From assembly GCA_963932145.1 (NCBI GenBank), contig OZ010599.1, forward strand, positions 48,442,287 through 48,506,286: 64,000 bases of DNA. Direction: 5' to 3'. Shown piece after piece: positions 22,201 through 33,941 of this stretch. Made by a program: the position numbers and the translations under genes. Every line of letters begins with the position of its first letter. Within the stretch, counting starts at the first letter, position 1. The stretch comes from Acanthosepion lycidas. Taxonomy: Eukaryota; Mollusca; Cephalopoda; Sepiida; Sepiidae. The notes below the pieces were generated by a model that was not told where the DNA came from, made no database searches, and saw only the letters and a list, made by a program, of their open reading frames with translations.

Positions 22201-22873
22201 TTTGTATCACTAAATAATTATTATCTAAAAAAATTTCTTACAATCTAAAGATATTTATAGCTTTAAATAACCTGTAATGGGTTGATAAGTCGTAGAAAAC
22301 GAATTAATCAATCAATATCTATCTATTTATGTATCTATGAGAGATATTCCTACTGAAGCGTGAAACTGACAGTTAGACTAGTGCAAACATTGGAGTGGTA
22401 AAACATTCTTCAGTTTAATAATATTAAGGATAACTCACAATACTTAAATAACGTTGAGAATGAACAAATAGATAAAAGTATAAATTGAGTCAAACTTACA
22501 GCCGCCTGATGTAACCAACAGACAACTTACGAGAAGACCTAATAACTTAGACAAGAAATATCCCGAACAAGGAAAGAAAGAATAAAGAAAAACCAAAAGG
22601 TAATACCCTAGCTACTCAGTAAAGTGTCCAACACCAAGATTATCTAGACAGATCAAAAAAACTTTTCACACCTGTCTGACAAAGTAGAGACCAAGTCATT
22701 ATTCGAGTTGTACGTTCTCGCAAACTTATCCATTACGTTATGAACAAATATCTGTTCATTTTCTTTGCATAAGACTATATTCATCATTGAAATATATTAA
22801 TAATACTAATTTTGGTTGATATAATCAAGCCGTAACAAAATTTTAAATTCTCGAAAGTATTCAGCAGAAATAT

Positions 22874-22875
<2 letters not shown>

Positions 22876-22920
<45 letters not shown>

Positions 22921-22933
22921 GAGAGAGAGAGAG
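22876..22933. repeat. (GA)n microsatellite, left half of a tract split by the Ty3 element
   Basis: The GA run ends exactly at the retrotransposon boundary and resumes at 26289, so the element inserted into a GA tract. The 5-bp target duplication is GAGAG on both sides. Confidence 0.85.
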
Positions 22934-23192
22934 AGTTGTGGAGTGATTTCGCAGTGGAGGCTTGTATTTGTACTAAATCAGTCTTAAAATAGGTTCGACG
23001 TACAAAATGTTAGGAACTTGATATAATAGGTATTACGCAGAGTAAATCTTGTTGTGGTCGCTGATACTTTCGTATTCGACTAACTGTCGTCCAACATCGA
23101 CTTACTGACCGACCCCCGTTTCTATTACTACTCCTACTTATATTAGATGGGAGAGTCTATTAACTATATAATAGGTATGTTTCACCATAACA
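22934..23192 (-). repeat. 3' LTR of Ty3 element
   Basis: On the minus strand it begins TGTTATGGTGAAACATACC directly after a purine tract. It ends in CACTCCACAACT; the final base differs from the CA expected and seen in the other copies. Confidence 0.9.
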
Positions 23193-23203
23193 CCCTCCTC
23201 CTA
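23193..23203 (-). promoter_or_regulatory. Polypurine tract
   Basis: Minus strand AGGAGGAGGG immediately upstream of the TGTTATGG start of the 3' LTR, the expected position of the plus-strand primer. Confidence 0.8.
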
Positions 23204-23402
23204 AAACTTTACTTTGTAGGAGTAAAACAGTTTTCTTTATTTTTTTACAGGTAATATGAAGAAAAAACAAAAAAAAAACTTCATTTTTTAGCAACATCGT
23301 AGCGTATCTCCTACGTTTTGGATCCACTTTTAAATGATCAGTTGCCTTTCTTTTTCTTCTGGATCGGCGTACCTCAGGTAAAATTGTTGAAGGTGTTGTC
23401 AT
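23204..23402 (-). pseudogene. C-terminal tail of Ty3 polyprotein
   Basis: Minus-strand frame with TILPEVRRSRRKRKATDHL, a basic tail of the kind found at the end of integrase in K02A2.6-like Ty3 elements. The last part of the frame runs into non-coding sequence before the LTR. Confidence 0.5.
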
Positions 23403-23533
23403 ATCAAACGTATCGAAAAATCACCTCCATCGGCGTTTCTTCCGCGGGACCGCTGTCAACCACGCCTGAAGAATGTCGTCTGATCTGGTTACTGCACGTG
23501 AATTCTTCGCCTTTCACCAAGTACATCATATTG

Positions 23534-24289
23534 CTAATCCGCTTTTCTATTTTTTGGTACCTCCATAGTGTTACCAGAAACAACCTTCCGCTTTGAACTT
23601 CTTAAGGATGGGGTCACAGTTTCTGTAGGTTCTTCTTGTGGTTCTATTTGTTCAGCCTCTAGCTTCCCTTTTGTTGATCTTGTGCCTCTTAACGTTTTCT
23701 GTGGTGACTTCAGTTGACTTAAATCATTTAATAATACTGCATGTCCTTGGCTGCGGATAACTCGCTCTCCAGTTTTTCTCGGTGTCGGCTTCATCTTTAC
23801 TTTCTGGGGATTTTTTTTCACGTATACCGTCGGTGTTGCCCATTCACTATACTCAACTTTTTTAAGTACACCGGTTTTCTCTAACCTGTTCAATTCTTTA
23901 TCTATCTGTTCAATTGAGGCAAACGGCACATTCCTTTTCTTTTTGAATACCGCCTGAGCGTTTTCTTTTAGCTGGAATTTTGCCTCCATCTTGGTACACG
24001 TTCCCAAACCTGGAGAAAAAACAGTAGGAAATGTTTCCTTAAGTTTCTTTACTAATTTTTGGGCTACGGTGTTTAAACTTTCTATCTTGTAACAGAAGGA
24101 ATTTATCGGTAGATTCCATAATTGAAATTCTGTTATCCAATTCGTACCAAGTTCGTGGTATTTTCTATGACAAATAGTTTAGCTTTTCACGTTTTTTTTT
24201 TATTTAACGTGACGTTTGTAACAAATTCGCCAATAAATTGTATTTTTTCTCCCGTCACAGACCTCGCGATTTTCTTTGTCTTCATTATA
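23534..24289 (-). pseudogene. Ty3 pol remnant: protease end, RT N-terminal edge fused to C-terminal tail
   Basis: From 24289 downward the minus strand encodes, with frameshifts, IQFIGEFVTNVTLN and an NxxFGTNW-type region (protease C-terminus). It then enters a 157-residue frame (24007-23534): ASIEQIDKELNRLEKTGVLK and YSEWATPTVYVKK, the conserved N-terminal edge of Ty3 RT. The next residues, from about position 68, jump to a Lys/Pro/Thr-rich tail. The catalytic YxDD, RNase H and integrase are absent, so an internal deletion has joined the two ends in frame. Confidence 0.8.
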
Positions 24290-24373
24290 TTAGGTTGGTG
24301 CAAAAACAATGACGTAATAATGTCGTTTTTTAACGTTAAAAAATACGTCAAAAAACGACATTATTACGTCATT
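24290..24373. mobile_element. Palindromic mini-MITE, copy 2, inserted in the protease coding region
   Basis: Starts TTAGGTTGGTGCAAAAACAA after a TA. The internal arms (AATGACGTAATAATGTCG and complement) pair around TAAAAAAT as in copies 1 and 3. The right terminal about 15 bp (expected TTTTTGCACCAACCTAA) is missing; retroelement sequence resumes at about 24374 with a protease codon context. It is therefore younger than the retrotransposon insertion. Confidence 0.75.
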
Positions 24374-24450
24374 CCCAACTTCTTCCACGTATGCAAATTT
24401 ATGATAGATAGGTCGGAACCAGTGTCGAGTTGCATTTTTATTTTTTTTTA
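24374..24450 (-). pseudogene. Ty3 aspartic protease start
   Basis: The minus strand reads MQLDTGSDLSIINLHTWKKL, the catalytic D-T-G triad of retroelement aspartic protease with its usual S-x-I-N context. The frame is cut by the MITE at 24373. Confidence 0.85.
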
Positions 24451-25576
24451 TTACTTATTTCGACGGTAACAAATTTTCTGGTTATTCCATCGTTTACCTC
24501 GTTGGACTTTAATTTTCTTTTTTACTGTCTTTATTTTTTGACCTGCAGTGCGAACTTTTATGACCCACTCTTTTACAGTTGAAACATTTTTTATTCCTAA
24601 AATTGCAATATCTGTACCAGTGTAGTTCCCCGCAAGCAAAACATGGCTTCGGGAGTTTCTGTTTATTTTTCTCTGGTATTTCACTTTTTGTTTGATAATC
24701 CGCAATTTTAGAATTCTTTTTGGTAGACTGACTTTCTTCTTTGTAGCGTATTTTCCTTACATGCGAAACGCCAGACTGTTCTATCTTTTTTGAATCTTTC
24801 TTTACGCTAACATATCTTGTGCAGTCTTCTCCCAACTTCTGTACCGTAACACTTGGATCACTTTCCAATTTTGCCAGTACTAATTTTCGTAATTCTGCGT
24901 CTCTTTCCGATAACAAACACCAAGCACTTAAAATTGTCTGCGCTTAACTCTGCCAGCTTGAATTCTTCACAATGCTTATTCACATTGGCTGCGTACGTTA
25001 TATAGTCTTGTTCGTCATCTTTCATCAGATTCAAACATTTCCACCTCTTGTGAAACAGAGATGTCTTTTTACTAAATAATTCACTTAATATATTTACCGC
25101 CTCGGTAAATGTCAACTCGCTAGTTTATTTCGGTAAAATGTATTTTTCGGTAAAATGTAGTTTACCAATTTGTTATGCTCAGCAGTTCCTAATTTGCTTA
25201 AAAAAAGCCTAACCTTCTTTCCTTCAGACCACGAGTGGCAGTCCTCGTTATACACGTCCGTATATTTTTTATAATACTCCTCAAAAGTTATCTCTTCATC
25301 TGGACTGTACGTGAAAATTTCAATTGAATTCCATATTGTATTCTCTGGGAAAGAATCATTTTGTAGATTTTTCTCTTTCCTCTTCTCAGTTATTTCCAGA
25401 ATTTTGTTTTGAAACTCCCTATGTATCTGTTCCATTTTTTGTTGGAATTGCACTTGTCTATTAAAAGTTTCCTCCTGTAGCTGCATCTGGAATGTTTTTT
25501 GTTGCTCTAATATTGTCATCTGTTGTTCCGACTGGAACTTAAAGAATTTCCGGGATATATTTTTTAATTCCTCCAT
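24451..25576 (-). pseudogene. Ty3 gag with two zinc knuckles, frameshifted
   Basis: Three overlapping minus frames: 25576-25112 (Gln/Glu-rich coiled coil, then FTYSPDEEITFEEYYKKY and VRLFLSKLGTAEHNKLVNY), 25115-24858 (LFHKRWKCLNLMKDDEQDYI, CEEFKLAELSADNFKCLVF) and 24916-24509 (DAELRKLVLAKLE, then the knuckles). The knuckles are CFACGELHWYRYC (C-X2-C-X3-H-X4-C) and CFNCKRVGHKSSHC (C-X2-C-X4-H-X4-C). This is the capsid-nucleocapsid layout of Ty3/gypsy gag, the RNA-packaging structural protein. Two frameshifts separate the frames. Confidence 0.85.
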
Positions 25577-25789
25577 TTTCGCAAAAGTTTACACAATGCC
25601 TAAATACTGTAGAGGGGTGTGTGTTTCCTACGAATTTGCAATTCGTGACCTATTTGAGCAAACTGTATCATCGGGAAGAAAAAAAAATTCTTTTCTCAGT
25701 TGAGAATACGATTTTTTTGTTACTAAGTTGACGTCTTGGTTGGCGAAAAATTTTGCAAAGTTTTTTTTCTTTTTAAAGTGTGAATCCTA

Positions 25790-26038
25790 GATTTTGTCAC
25801 CGAAATTTTTTCTTCCTCCGTATGAGTACGAATTTCGTCGCCAAAAATTGTTATGGTGAGCGAATTTTTTTTTCTTCCACCATATGAGTTCGAATCCCTC
25901 GTCGCCAAATATTGTTATAGCGAGCGAATTTTTTTTCTTCCACCGTATGAGTTCGAATCCCACGTCGCCAAAAATTGTTGTTGCGAGTGAAATTTTTTTT
26001 TTCCACCGTATGAGTTCGAATTCCACGTCGCCAAATAT
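25790..26038 (-). repeat. Four tandem LTR-end/primer-site modules
   Basis: Four units of about 60-63 bp. Each, on the minus strand, has the last bases of the LTR (CACTCGCAACAACA-like), a TTTGGCGACGNGG primer-site-like segment, ATTCGAACTCATA, CGGTGGAAG and an A-rich run. The unit next to the 5' LTR is in the normal primer-binding-site position. TGGCGAC is close to the start of tRNA-Arg-type primer sites and the following bases partly resemble a gapped tRNA-Lys site, so the primer tRNA is undecided. ORFs read through these repeats are artefacts. Confidence 0.8.
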
Positions 26039-26284
26039 TGTTGTTGAGTGATTTCACAGTGGAGGCTTGTATTTGTACTAAATCGGTCCTAAAATAGGTT
26101 TGACGTACAAAACGTTAGGAACTTGATATAATAGGTATTACGCAGAGTAAATCTTGTTGTGGTCGCTGATACTTTCGTATTCGACTAACTGTCGTCCGAC
26201 ATCGACTCACTGACCGACCTCCGTCTCTATTACTACTCCTACTTATATTAGGTGGGAGAGTCTATTAACTATATAATATATATT

Positions 26285-26288
<4 letters not shown>
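26039..26288 (-). repeat. 5' LTR of Ty3 element
   Basis: Minus-strand start TGTTA, end CAACAACA. It lacks about ten bases present in the 3' LTR just inside its start. Confidence 0.9.
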
Positions 26289-26334
<46 letters not shown>

Positions 26335-26370
26335 AAGAAAGAAAGAAAGAGAAAGAAAAAGAAAGAGAAG
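26289..26370. repeat. (GA)n-(GAAA)n tract, right half
   Basis: GA run continuing from the target duplication, then GAAA units. Confidence 0.95.
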
Positions 26371-28280
26371 ATTAGTTTTGTAATACTTGTTAAGGATTCC
26401 TGGAAGTCCTGAAATAATAATAGTTTAAGGCTTTCAGTATATAAAATTCGCAGGATAACACCCTGCCACGATATTAGTTAAAATTAGATATATTGTTAGG
26501 TAATTGTTTTACATCAGCTTTCGATGCAAATTAACTTCAAATATTATCGTAATAGTTTGTGTGCATGCGGCAAAGATCAGGAGAATATTTTCAAGAGTAT
26601 ATATTTATGTTCAGTTCTGTCCTTGTTACAAAATGTAGTAAGTGCGAAAACAACAACATCAAAAAAAAAAAAAAAAAAAAAAATGAATATTTTTTTGCAG
26701 TTAAGCCTCATAACCAAACCAAATATTTTGAAACACATGCATCTCAAATCTCAAATGTTTAAAAAATCAATCAATCAAAATGAATGAATCAGCGTAAACA
26801 AATTTGCTAAATAAATATTTTCCGCTTACTAACTTTATAGGGAGATAAATTTTATTACGTCCTCTGATAAACAGAACGAGTCTAATTTCGATCGTTTTGC
26901 CCGAGGAGCAGCATCACGGGAAGATTATTAATAAATTCACGTTTTTTCCTCATATTGCATATGGATCGGATAAATGATCTATATCTTTAGGATAAAGTAA
27001 GCAAAACTCTCTTCTGCACGTTGCCCGCTGGGATATGCCAGTTTGATAATAGATTTTGGATCGAATGAAGGTTAACTCAATATAAAACTAAACGATTTCC
27101 ACAAGGTAAAGGAATAAGTTGGGAAAAAGCTCTTTCAAAATTGATGCTTTCTTTGTCAAGGAATAGGTTCACCCTAGAATGTAATTTGCATACGACATTC
27201 TTTAATATTACGAATACCCAGTGTATGGAATTCATCCGTTACTTTTATTCCTTCTTTTTTTTTTTTTTTTTTAAATCTCTTTCCCTCCTTCTTTTCTTCC
27301 TCTTTCTGCATACAGCCAATTCTTGTTTATTTTAGTACAATAAATTATTTTCAGACATAGAGGTCTATGTTTGTTGGTGTTCTCCTTTTATTTTCTTTCT
27401 CCTTTTGAAACTCTAATGGCCACAAAATATGCATTTCTGGTGTTTAATTCTTTTCCTATAACAATGAAACCAAAGAATTGTAAATATCACAACCCCACTC
27501 CCCAAAAAAAACCCGATAACGAAAGATTTCATATTTGGAAAAGTCATGAGTTCTACGTACATCTCTTTGTTTAATTGTTTTGTCTTAGTTAAGACCGAAT
27601 CCAACCAGCTAGAGAGGAATTAGCCACAACTTTTAAGATTGCTAACAGCGCGGCTGGAATCAGAAGAGGCATTGTCAAAAGTGTGTCGACTGTATCATTA
27701 ATCCGAGAATATTGTTCACATTAGAATAGAAAACTATCCATTTGAACGCTGCTGGATGTAGCAGAAAGTTCAAGAAACTTTGTTATAATAATTTGATTCT
27801 TCGTCAAGAATTTGAAACTTTTGCTGATCAGAAAAGCCCATGTTTCGATACGATTCTCTCTTTAAATTTATCAAAATTATTCGAGACATTTCTTGCTTAG
27901 AATTACTCGAATAATCCATTGCATTGAAATTCGAATTAGTTTCTCTTACACGATGTGGCAAACCGGATAAACCAATTTCAACCAAGAAAATGGCACTAAT
28001 AAGATGTACATTCCCGCTAGCTGATGTGAACCACAATCATAGCAGATTGAGATTTCATTCTTTTATGTGGTATTGGTTGGTCAACTAAATTGTTACGGTC
28101 CGTGAATTTGTACTTGGGATAAATGCCACGCGGATATACCTGGTAAAACACATGCAGTTATCGAAAAGTCAAGACATATTTGGGAGATAATCGTTAAAAA
28201 ACTAACTCACTATAAATAGCTTGTGAGAGTATTGCGCTCTACTTTGAACAAGAAATAAATATATTTCTAGCAGATGTCTG
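26371..28280. other. Non-coding stretch
   Basis: No supported gene. Poly(A) at 26660-26682 and poly(T) near 27256-27272 break up AT-rich sequence. The 88-residue minus ORF (28036-27770) has no recognised motif. Confidence 0.4.
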
Positions 28281-28282
28281 TC

Positions 28283-28294
28283 TATCTATCTATC

Positions 28295-28345
<51 letters not shown>
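28283..28345. repeat. TCTA then (TA)n microsatellite
   Basis: Short TCTA run followed by TA units. Another (TA)n lies at 28680-28728. Confidence 0.95.
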
Positions 28346-28346
<1 letters not shown>

Positions 28347-28679
28347 GTAAAAGTGATTAGAATGGAACAATAAAGTCTGCTTTGTCACATTTAAAAATGT
28401 AAGATGAAATAATTCCTATTACAGGAAACTTTTCGGATGGAAAGGACTTTCTTAATTTTGGAACTGAATGTAATTGATGTAAAAAATGTTTACCGAGTCA
28501 TAATGGGTGCTATTTTCAACGGGCGCACTAAAATTTAAGAAGAAATATGATATTTGATCTCTTTTGTATGTATGAATGTATGTGTGAGTGCGTATGTGTA
28601 TAAGTCTATATACACTTATATATAATGATGGTAAATTTATAATCGAGTACATTGAAATGTGTTTTATGAATTTGCGTTA

Positions 28680-28730
<51 letters not shown>

Positions 28731-28784
28731 TTGATTTGACATTTTTATGCACATACAATCAACGTTCACCTATAATTTTACCAT

Positions 28785-29900
28785 GTTTCAATATTTTTAT
28801 GCACAGTTGTCGCTTCAAGTCTCTTCTTTTATCTTTGAAGTGATTGTCCAGCATCCACTGCCATATAGAAGGACTGATATTACGTAAAAGTTCAGTACTC
28901 ATTTCTTTGTTTCTAACGAAGTTTTCCTGTTTCTTAATACTTTGCTTAGCTTTTGGCAGTCATTTTTTGCTATTAAAACGCGCCTTCTGATTTCAGTGTT
29001 ACACTATCTGTCCTCTGTTAAAACACTTCCCAGTTATGTATATTGTTGTACTTATTTGATTTTAGTATCTTCAGTTTGAAATTTGCATATTGGTCTGTTC
29101 ATTTTACTGGCAACCATGCTTTCTGTCTTCTTGTAATTGATGTTTAGTTCTTTCTTCTCGCTTTCTTTCATCACCTTCTGTAGGAGTTCTTATGGTATCC
29201 TTTCTACATCTGTTAACAACACCGTGTCATCTGTATATCTTATGTTGTTAAGATTGTGGACGCCAATAATGGTACGACTTCTAATTCTCTTAGAATCGCC
29301 TGGTTGTATAGATTGAGTAAGTCCGGTTGGAAGACACATTCTTGTTTTACACCCCTTTCTATTTTTGTATATTGACTGAATTCATTTTCTATCCGTATGC
29401 AGGCGGTTTGCTTTCAATATAGGTTCTGGATTATGTTAATATCCTTCCAAATATGTCAAGGTTATTTAGCAGTTCCAACATTTCTTTGTGATGTACTTTA
29501 TCAAACGCTTTTGCATAATTCATAAAACATAAATATACATCTTACGCACTTTTATGGCACTTTCCGATATAATTCTGAGCATAGATATTGCATTCCTTGT
29601 TACAGTGTCTTTAACGAATTCGCATTGTTCTTGTCCTATTCTTGGTCTAAATCTAATTATCAGAATTCGGATAAGATTTTTTTTATATGCATCATTGTTC
29701 AATGGAATTTATGCATCCTGTTAATGAGCATGTTTTCTGTCCTATTTTTTTAGGCGCATCTGCTTTATCTATGATACTCATTTTTCTACTTCTGCACATT
29801 TTTCGTTGAGACACTCCTTTTTAGCTCACCTGCATTTGTTCCTAATTTCTTGGTGCAGTTTCCTAGATGCTGTAGGATAACTTGGTATTGATTTTATCTC
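28785..29900 (-). pseudogene. LINE ORF2 reverse transcriptase, family L1 of this window
   Basis: Minus strand, 5' to 3': a pre-RT stretch (AKKECLNEKCAEVEK, near 29830), RPRIGQEQCEFVKDT (29640, RT motif 1-like), NYAKAFDKVHHKEM (motif A, about 29526-29489), RYTDDTVLLTD (motif C region, about 29240-29220, with T for the usual A), KESEKKELNINYKKTESMV, RNRKTSLETKK, and SVLLYGSGCWTI (post-RT). This order identifies a non-LTR RT; the LYGxxxWTI ending is common in RTE-like and related clades. At least six stops and several shifts: dead. The same family is seen at 1-410 and 53920-54330. Confidence 0.8.
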
Positions 29901-30715
29901 GATTTCATCATATGTGATAATTTGGTGAAAAATTCTCGGTTAAACCCAACTCTCAAAAAGAAATTCTAAAATATCCTCTGATATTTGATCAGTTGCTCAG
30001 ATTTTAAGAAGTAGGTCGGACTGAAAATTTTTATTAATCCCTTGCACACCAAACCTGTCAAACTGCCACTTCAACTTCTTGATAAGCTTAATATAATAGC
30101 TGTATGGGACGAATCATATCAGTGATTGGTGCTCATAAAGTTTGGTTGTAATAAAATAGATTTCAGGGCATTTCCTGGTGTCTGCAGGGAGTATGCGCTA
30201 TCATTTTAGTTAATTTTGTGGGAGGAAGAATATGTTAAAAGACATATTTAGACACATTTAAATGGAGATTCAAGCGTACGTATACAAAGAAATAAGAAAA
30301 AAAAGACAAAGACGTAGACAAAGAGATAAGAAAAAACAACAACAAAGTGAAGAGATAAGGAAACATAATTTAGGGTATTTCAGCAGGTGTATCTTTAAAC
30401 AATTTTATTTTTGTGCTAGTAGTCAATGATGGAATCCAAGTAATTGGTGCTTAATTCATTTGCAAATACCACTGACGCTATCGTTACACATTTGTTTTAT
30501 AGGGAAAAAAAAATTCAAATGTGATACAATGGACACCCACCATATAGAAAAGGGAAGATGTGTTTTTATCTCTGGCCCAAATCTTTCTGTTTTATAGCCA
30601 TCAGGTGGTTCTTTTTGAAGTCTAGTTTTTTGAAGGGAAACGGAAAAGTAACAGAGTGGATAAGTGTTTTTTGGAGATCAAAGGATAGCAAAACCGGAAA
30701 TAGGGTTTATCCGAG
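29901..30715. other. Non-coding stretch
   Basis: The first hundred bases may still belong to the LINE (minus strand, degenerate). The rest has no recognised feature. Confidence 0.35.
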
Positions 30716-30718
30716 TGT

Positions 30719-30720
30719 TG

Positions 30721-30791
<71 letters not shown>
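30719..30791. repeat. Compound (CT)n-(TA)n microsatellite
   Basis: CT units directly followed by TA units. A GC-richer block (30792-30990) with TGAATAAAATATC follows and may be an old LTR or gene tail; I cannot decide. Confidence 0.9.
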
Positions 30792-30794
<3 letters not shown>

Positions 30795-30991
30795 ATGTTT
30801 GGGATCAGGATTAGTTCCGGTCCGTCATGTGGTTCCGATATCCTCTTTCGTATTGTCAGCCACACTTCCGGATGTGTAGATGGGCGAGGAGTTGTTTGTG
30901 TAGATGGGGAGGGCTGATCTATGAGATCAACATAGCAGTAGTTGTTCAATGTCAGCAGAAGCCCTGAATAAAATATCTACATGTAATATAG

Positions 30992-31575
30992 AAAACAGGG
31001 TTCGCGTTTTTATTTCTTAACGTGGCGTTTGTCTTTCATCTGGTTACCTTGTAAGCATGCGGCAGGAACTTGTTCAGCTTTAATCGTGAATTGAAATGCA
31101 ACGTGCAGTAATCATTGGCCGTATGAGATAATGATATATATATATTTTTTTATATATCAGGAACAATATTTGGGGAAAAATGTATTACAAAGTGGAAAAC
31201 AATCCTTTAGAACTTTATCGGACTAAGTTTGTTACGTTGGTACGACTCCACATACGTACGAACGAAGGGAATGCTGGGAATTTTAAATTGATTTTTTTTT
31301 CTAGGGCGTATATAAAGCAGATTTAATTTAGATTCTTTTTCTTCTTTTGTTTCCACCACTTTTGTTATTAGTCATTACGTGATAATAGAAGATATACTAG
31401 TGGTAAAATTTTGTAAGCGGCAGGACACATATTTTCTGTGGATGACATTGCGATCAAGGCACTTTGTAGACATTTTCGCCTTAGGTAATCTTACCAACAA
31501 ATTTAGTCCGATTGAAGTCCTAAAGAACGAAACTCGTCATACGATTTTTTTTATACATTCACCCCATATATATGC
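30992..31575. other. Non-coding stretch
   Basis: No gene supported. Confidence 0.4.
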
Positions 31576-31577
31576 CC

Positions 31578-31593
31578 CAACACACACACACAT

Positions 31594-31668
<75 letters not shown>
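31578..31668. repeat. Compound (CA)n-(TA)n microsatellite
   Basis: CA units then about 29 TA units. Confidence 0.95.
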
Positions 31669-31669
<1 letters not shown>

Positions 31670-31879
31670 CAGTATAAATAAAATGGCAGTTAGTCTCTAG
31701 CGAGCAGCTACCTATTTGAAAAATCAGCATTCAAAATCCTGACCGTCATAGCGCTTTCAACAATTAGAGACAAGTTTGTTGTCGTTCTAAACAACAAATA
31801 AGTTTCAGATTTTTAGAGTGGTAGGAAAAAACGGAAAGCGGAGGAAGAGTGAAATATAGTGTGGATGAATGGAAATAAC

Positions 31880-31883
<4 letters not shown>

Positions 31884-31937
<54 letters not shown>

Positions 31938-31969
31938 GAGAGAGACAGAGAGACAGACAGACAGAGAAT
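31884..31969. repeat. (GA)n tract with GACA tail
   Basis: About 25 GA units, then imperfect GAGACAGACA. Confidence 0.95.
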
Positions 31970-33145
31970 AAAACAAAAAGGCAAATGGAAACAGAATATT
32001 ACACATTTATGAATAAATATTTACCACAATGCAATATGTTTCTTGTATTGCTAATGTAAAAAAAGAAAAGACAAGATAAAGATGCTCGTTGAAGTTCTCT
32101 TTTCCGTAGAACTTTATTTTTGTTCATAATATTATAATTTCTGGTTGATTGACTATCGAGATATAAACGCTTGATAGTTCGTGTTATGGACAGGGTCCAT
32201 TGGCTACACATATTCTGTATAATCAACATTACTTTGAAATAGACGCTCGTTCGTGAGTAAGTAGATATAAATTTTAACAATAAAATAACTTAAGAAATAA
32301 CAAATAATTCTTGTAAAATTTTATTTTTCATCGAAAACGTTTTTTTCTTTCAGAAAATATTATTCATAGTCATACAAATAAGTAAAAGCAATTAAAAGTT
32401 TTTGAAATTAAATAATATCTTTGTTTTTAGGAGTTTTGTATGTTACAATTCAGTGCTGATTTTAAGGTCAACGGGTTTCAGCTCGAAAAAAAAGAAAAGA
32501 TGATTTACTTTCCTCAAACCCTTGTGCTTTTAACTAATTAATCGCTATAAGGGAACACTTCGAAAATTTAATGAGTTTTCATGAAATTAATTATGGGGGT
32601 GTTAATAAATATATATAAAAAAAAAATTACCATGACTTAATAAAAAATAAACATACTTATAATAATTTCCATCATTTGTGAATAGTTTCTGTAAGTTTCA
32701 TAAAAATTCGACAATTATTTTTATTTTTACAAGAATTTCAAAAATAATGACTGTCATTAACAAAAAAACACACAAAAATCCGCCATGTTATTTAGTAGGA
32801 CACCTGCTGATGCTGAGAAACGAGATTTTTCAATCGAAAGTTAAAATACTCTATAAAAACAGAAAATTTTTTAAAAATAATTAAAAATTACTTTGTTCTT
32901 TCCTCTTAATGAAAAAATAAACATTTTGACGATAAAAGTTTGTTTACATCAAGTTTAAGAACTTTATTATCCTGCTATACTCATTTTTCGGCGATTTCGT
33001 GTTGGTACCTAAAATATTGGCAGATCGGAAAACAATCTTCTTATAAGCTTAAACATAGCGTTATCCGATATCTTAGAATAAAGTTCGAACTGATTTATAA
33101 ATTAACGTATTTTTTTTCTTTTGACGGAGAAAATGTTTATCGAGT

Positions 33146-33148
<3 letters not shown>
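31970..33148. other. AT-rich non-coding stretch
   Basis: No recognised gene or element. Confidence 0.4.

Positions 33149-33194
<46 letters not shown>
33149..33194. repeat. (TA)n microsatellite
   Basis: About 23 TA units. Confidence 0.95.
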
Positions 33195-33197
<3 letters not shown>

Positions 33198-33899
33198 TTT
33201 CGTAAATATTAAAGCTGGTAAGAACGAAGTTAGAAAAACGTCCTACAACTGGTAGATACCCAAGGGTTATGTGAAGAATAATATACTTGCCTAGTATTAA
33301 TATATTGCTTACAAAAATATAGCGATGCACTGTCTTGGTAGGTTTTGATAAGATATAGGAATAAATATATAACAGAAAACTGGCAAATTACTATATAGAA
33401 AATATCGAAAATTACATTTGAATTGTCAAATAGCAAATGAGGAAATTCTGAAATGGCAAATCGATTGGATATTTATGAATCTTTCTGTTTCTCTGTGAAG
33501 CACCTTTCTGGATAAACTCGTACCAAATCAATGCTTTGTTTAAAAATAATACTGAGTTAAATCTTACACAAGATCATCTGTGTATTGCCCATCCTCATTG
33601 CAGCTGGGAATGTTTATGTTGTCGCATGAAGATGAACGTGAGTCATCTATTTAAAGACATTTACGTGCTGAAGGGACACGGCGCATAGAAGAAGTCATTA
33701 GGAGCAGTTGGAGATCGAGCGAAGTTTGAGAGTAAAGCGACAAGGAAAACGGATTGCAAGAAAGTTTTGTCGTAAGGAAAAACTGGTCAAAACATTCTAA
33801 CATTAGCTACCTATATAGTTTGTCATTATTTGCCCAAATAAAACAAAAACAACTACAAATAGAATGAAAATGAAGATACCGGTGGAATATTTTTAATTG

Positions 33900-33901
<2 letters not shown>

Positions 33902-33941
<40 letters not shown>

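Larger units (their letters stand above)
22934..26288 (-). mobile_element. Ty3/gypsy LTR retrotransposon, internally deleted, with tandem primer-site leader
   Basis: Full-length bounds are set by two LTRs (about 259 and 250 bp), GAGAG flanks and comparison with the solo LTR at 52628-53154. Order on the minus strand: 5' LTR, four tandem LTR-end/primer-site modules, gag (three frames), aspartic protease start, MITE insertion, rest of protease, RT N-terminal edge, large deletion of RT/RNase H/integrase, C-terminal tail, polypurine tract, 3' LTR. The two LTRs differ at about 11 of 236 aligned positions by eye, nearly all transitions, so the insertion is not recent. Confidence 0.9.

Noticed and set aside
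25723..26057. ORFs with repeated RTHTVEEKK-type units
   Set aside because: They are translations of the tandem primer-site modules in the LTR leader and have no independent coding evidence.
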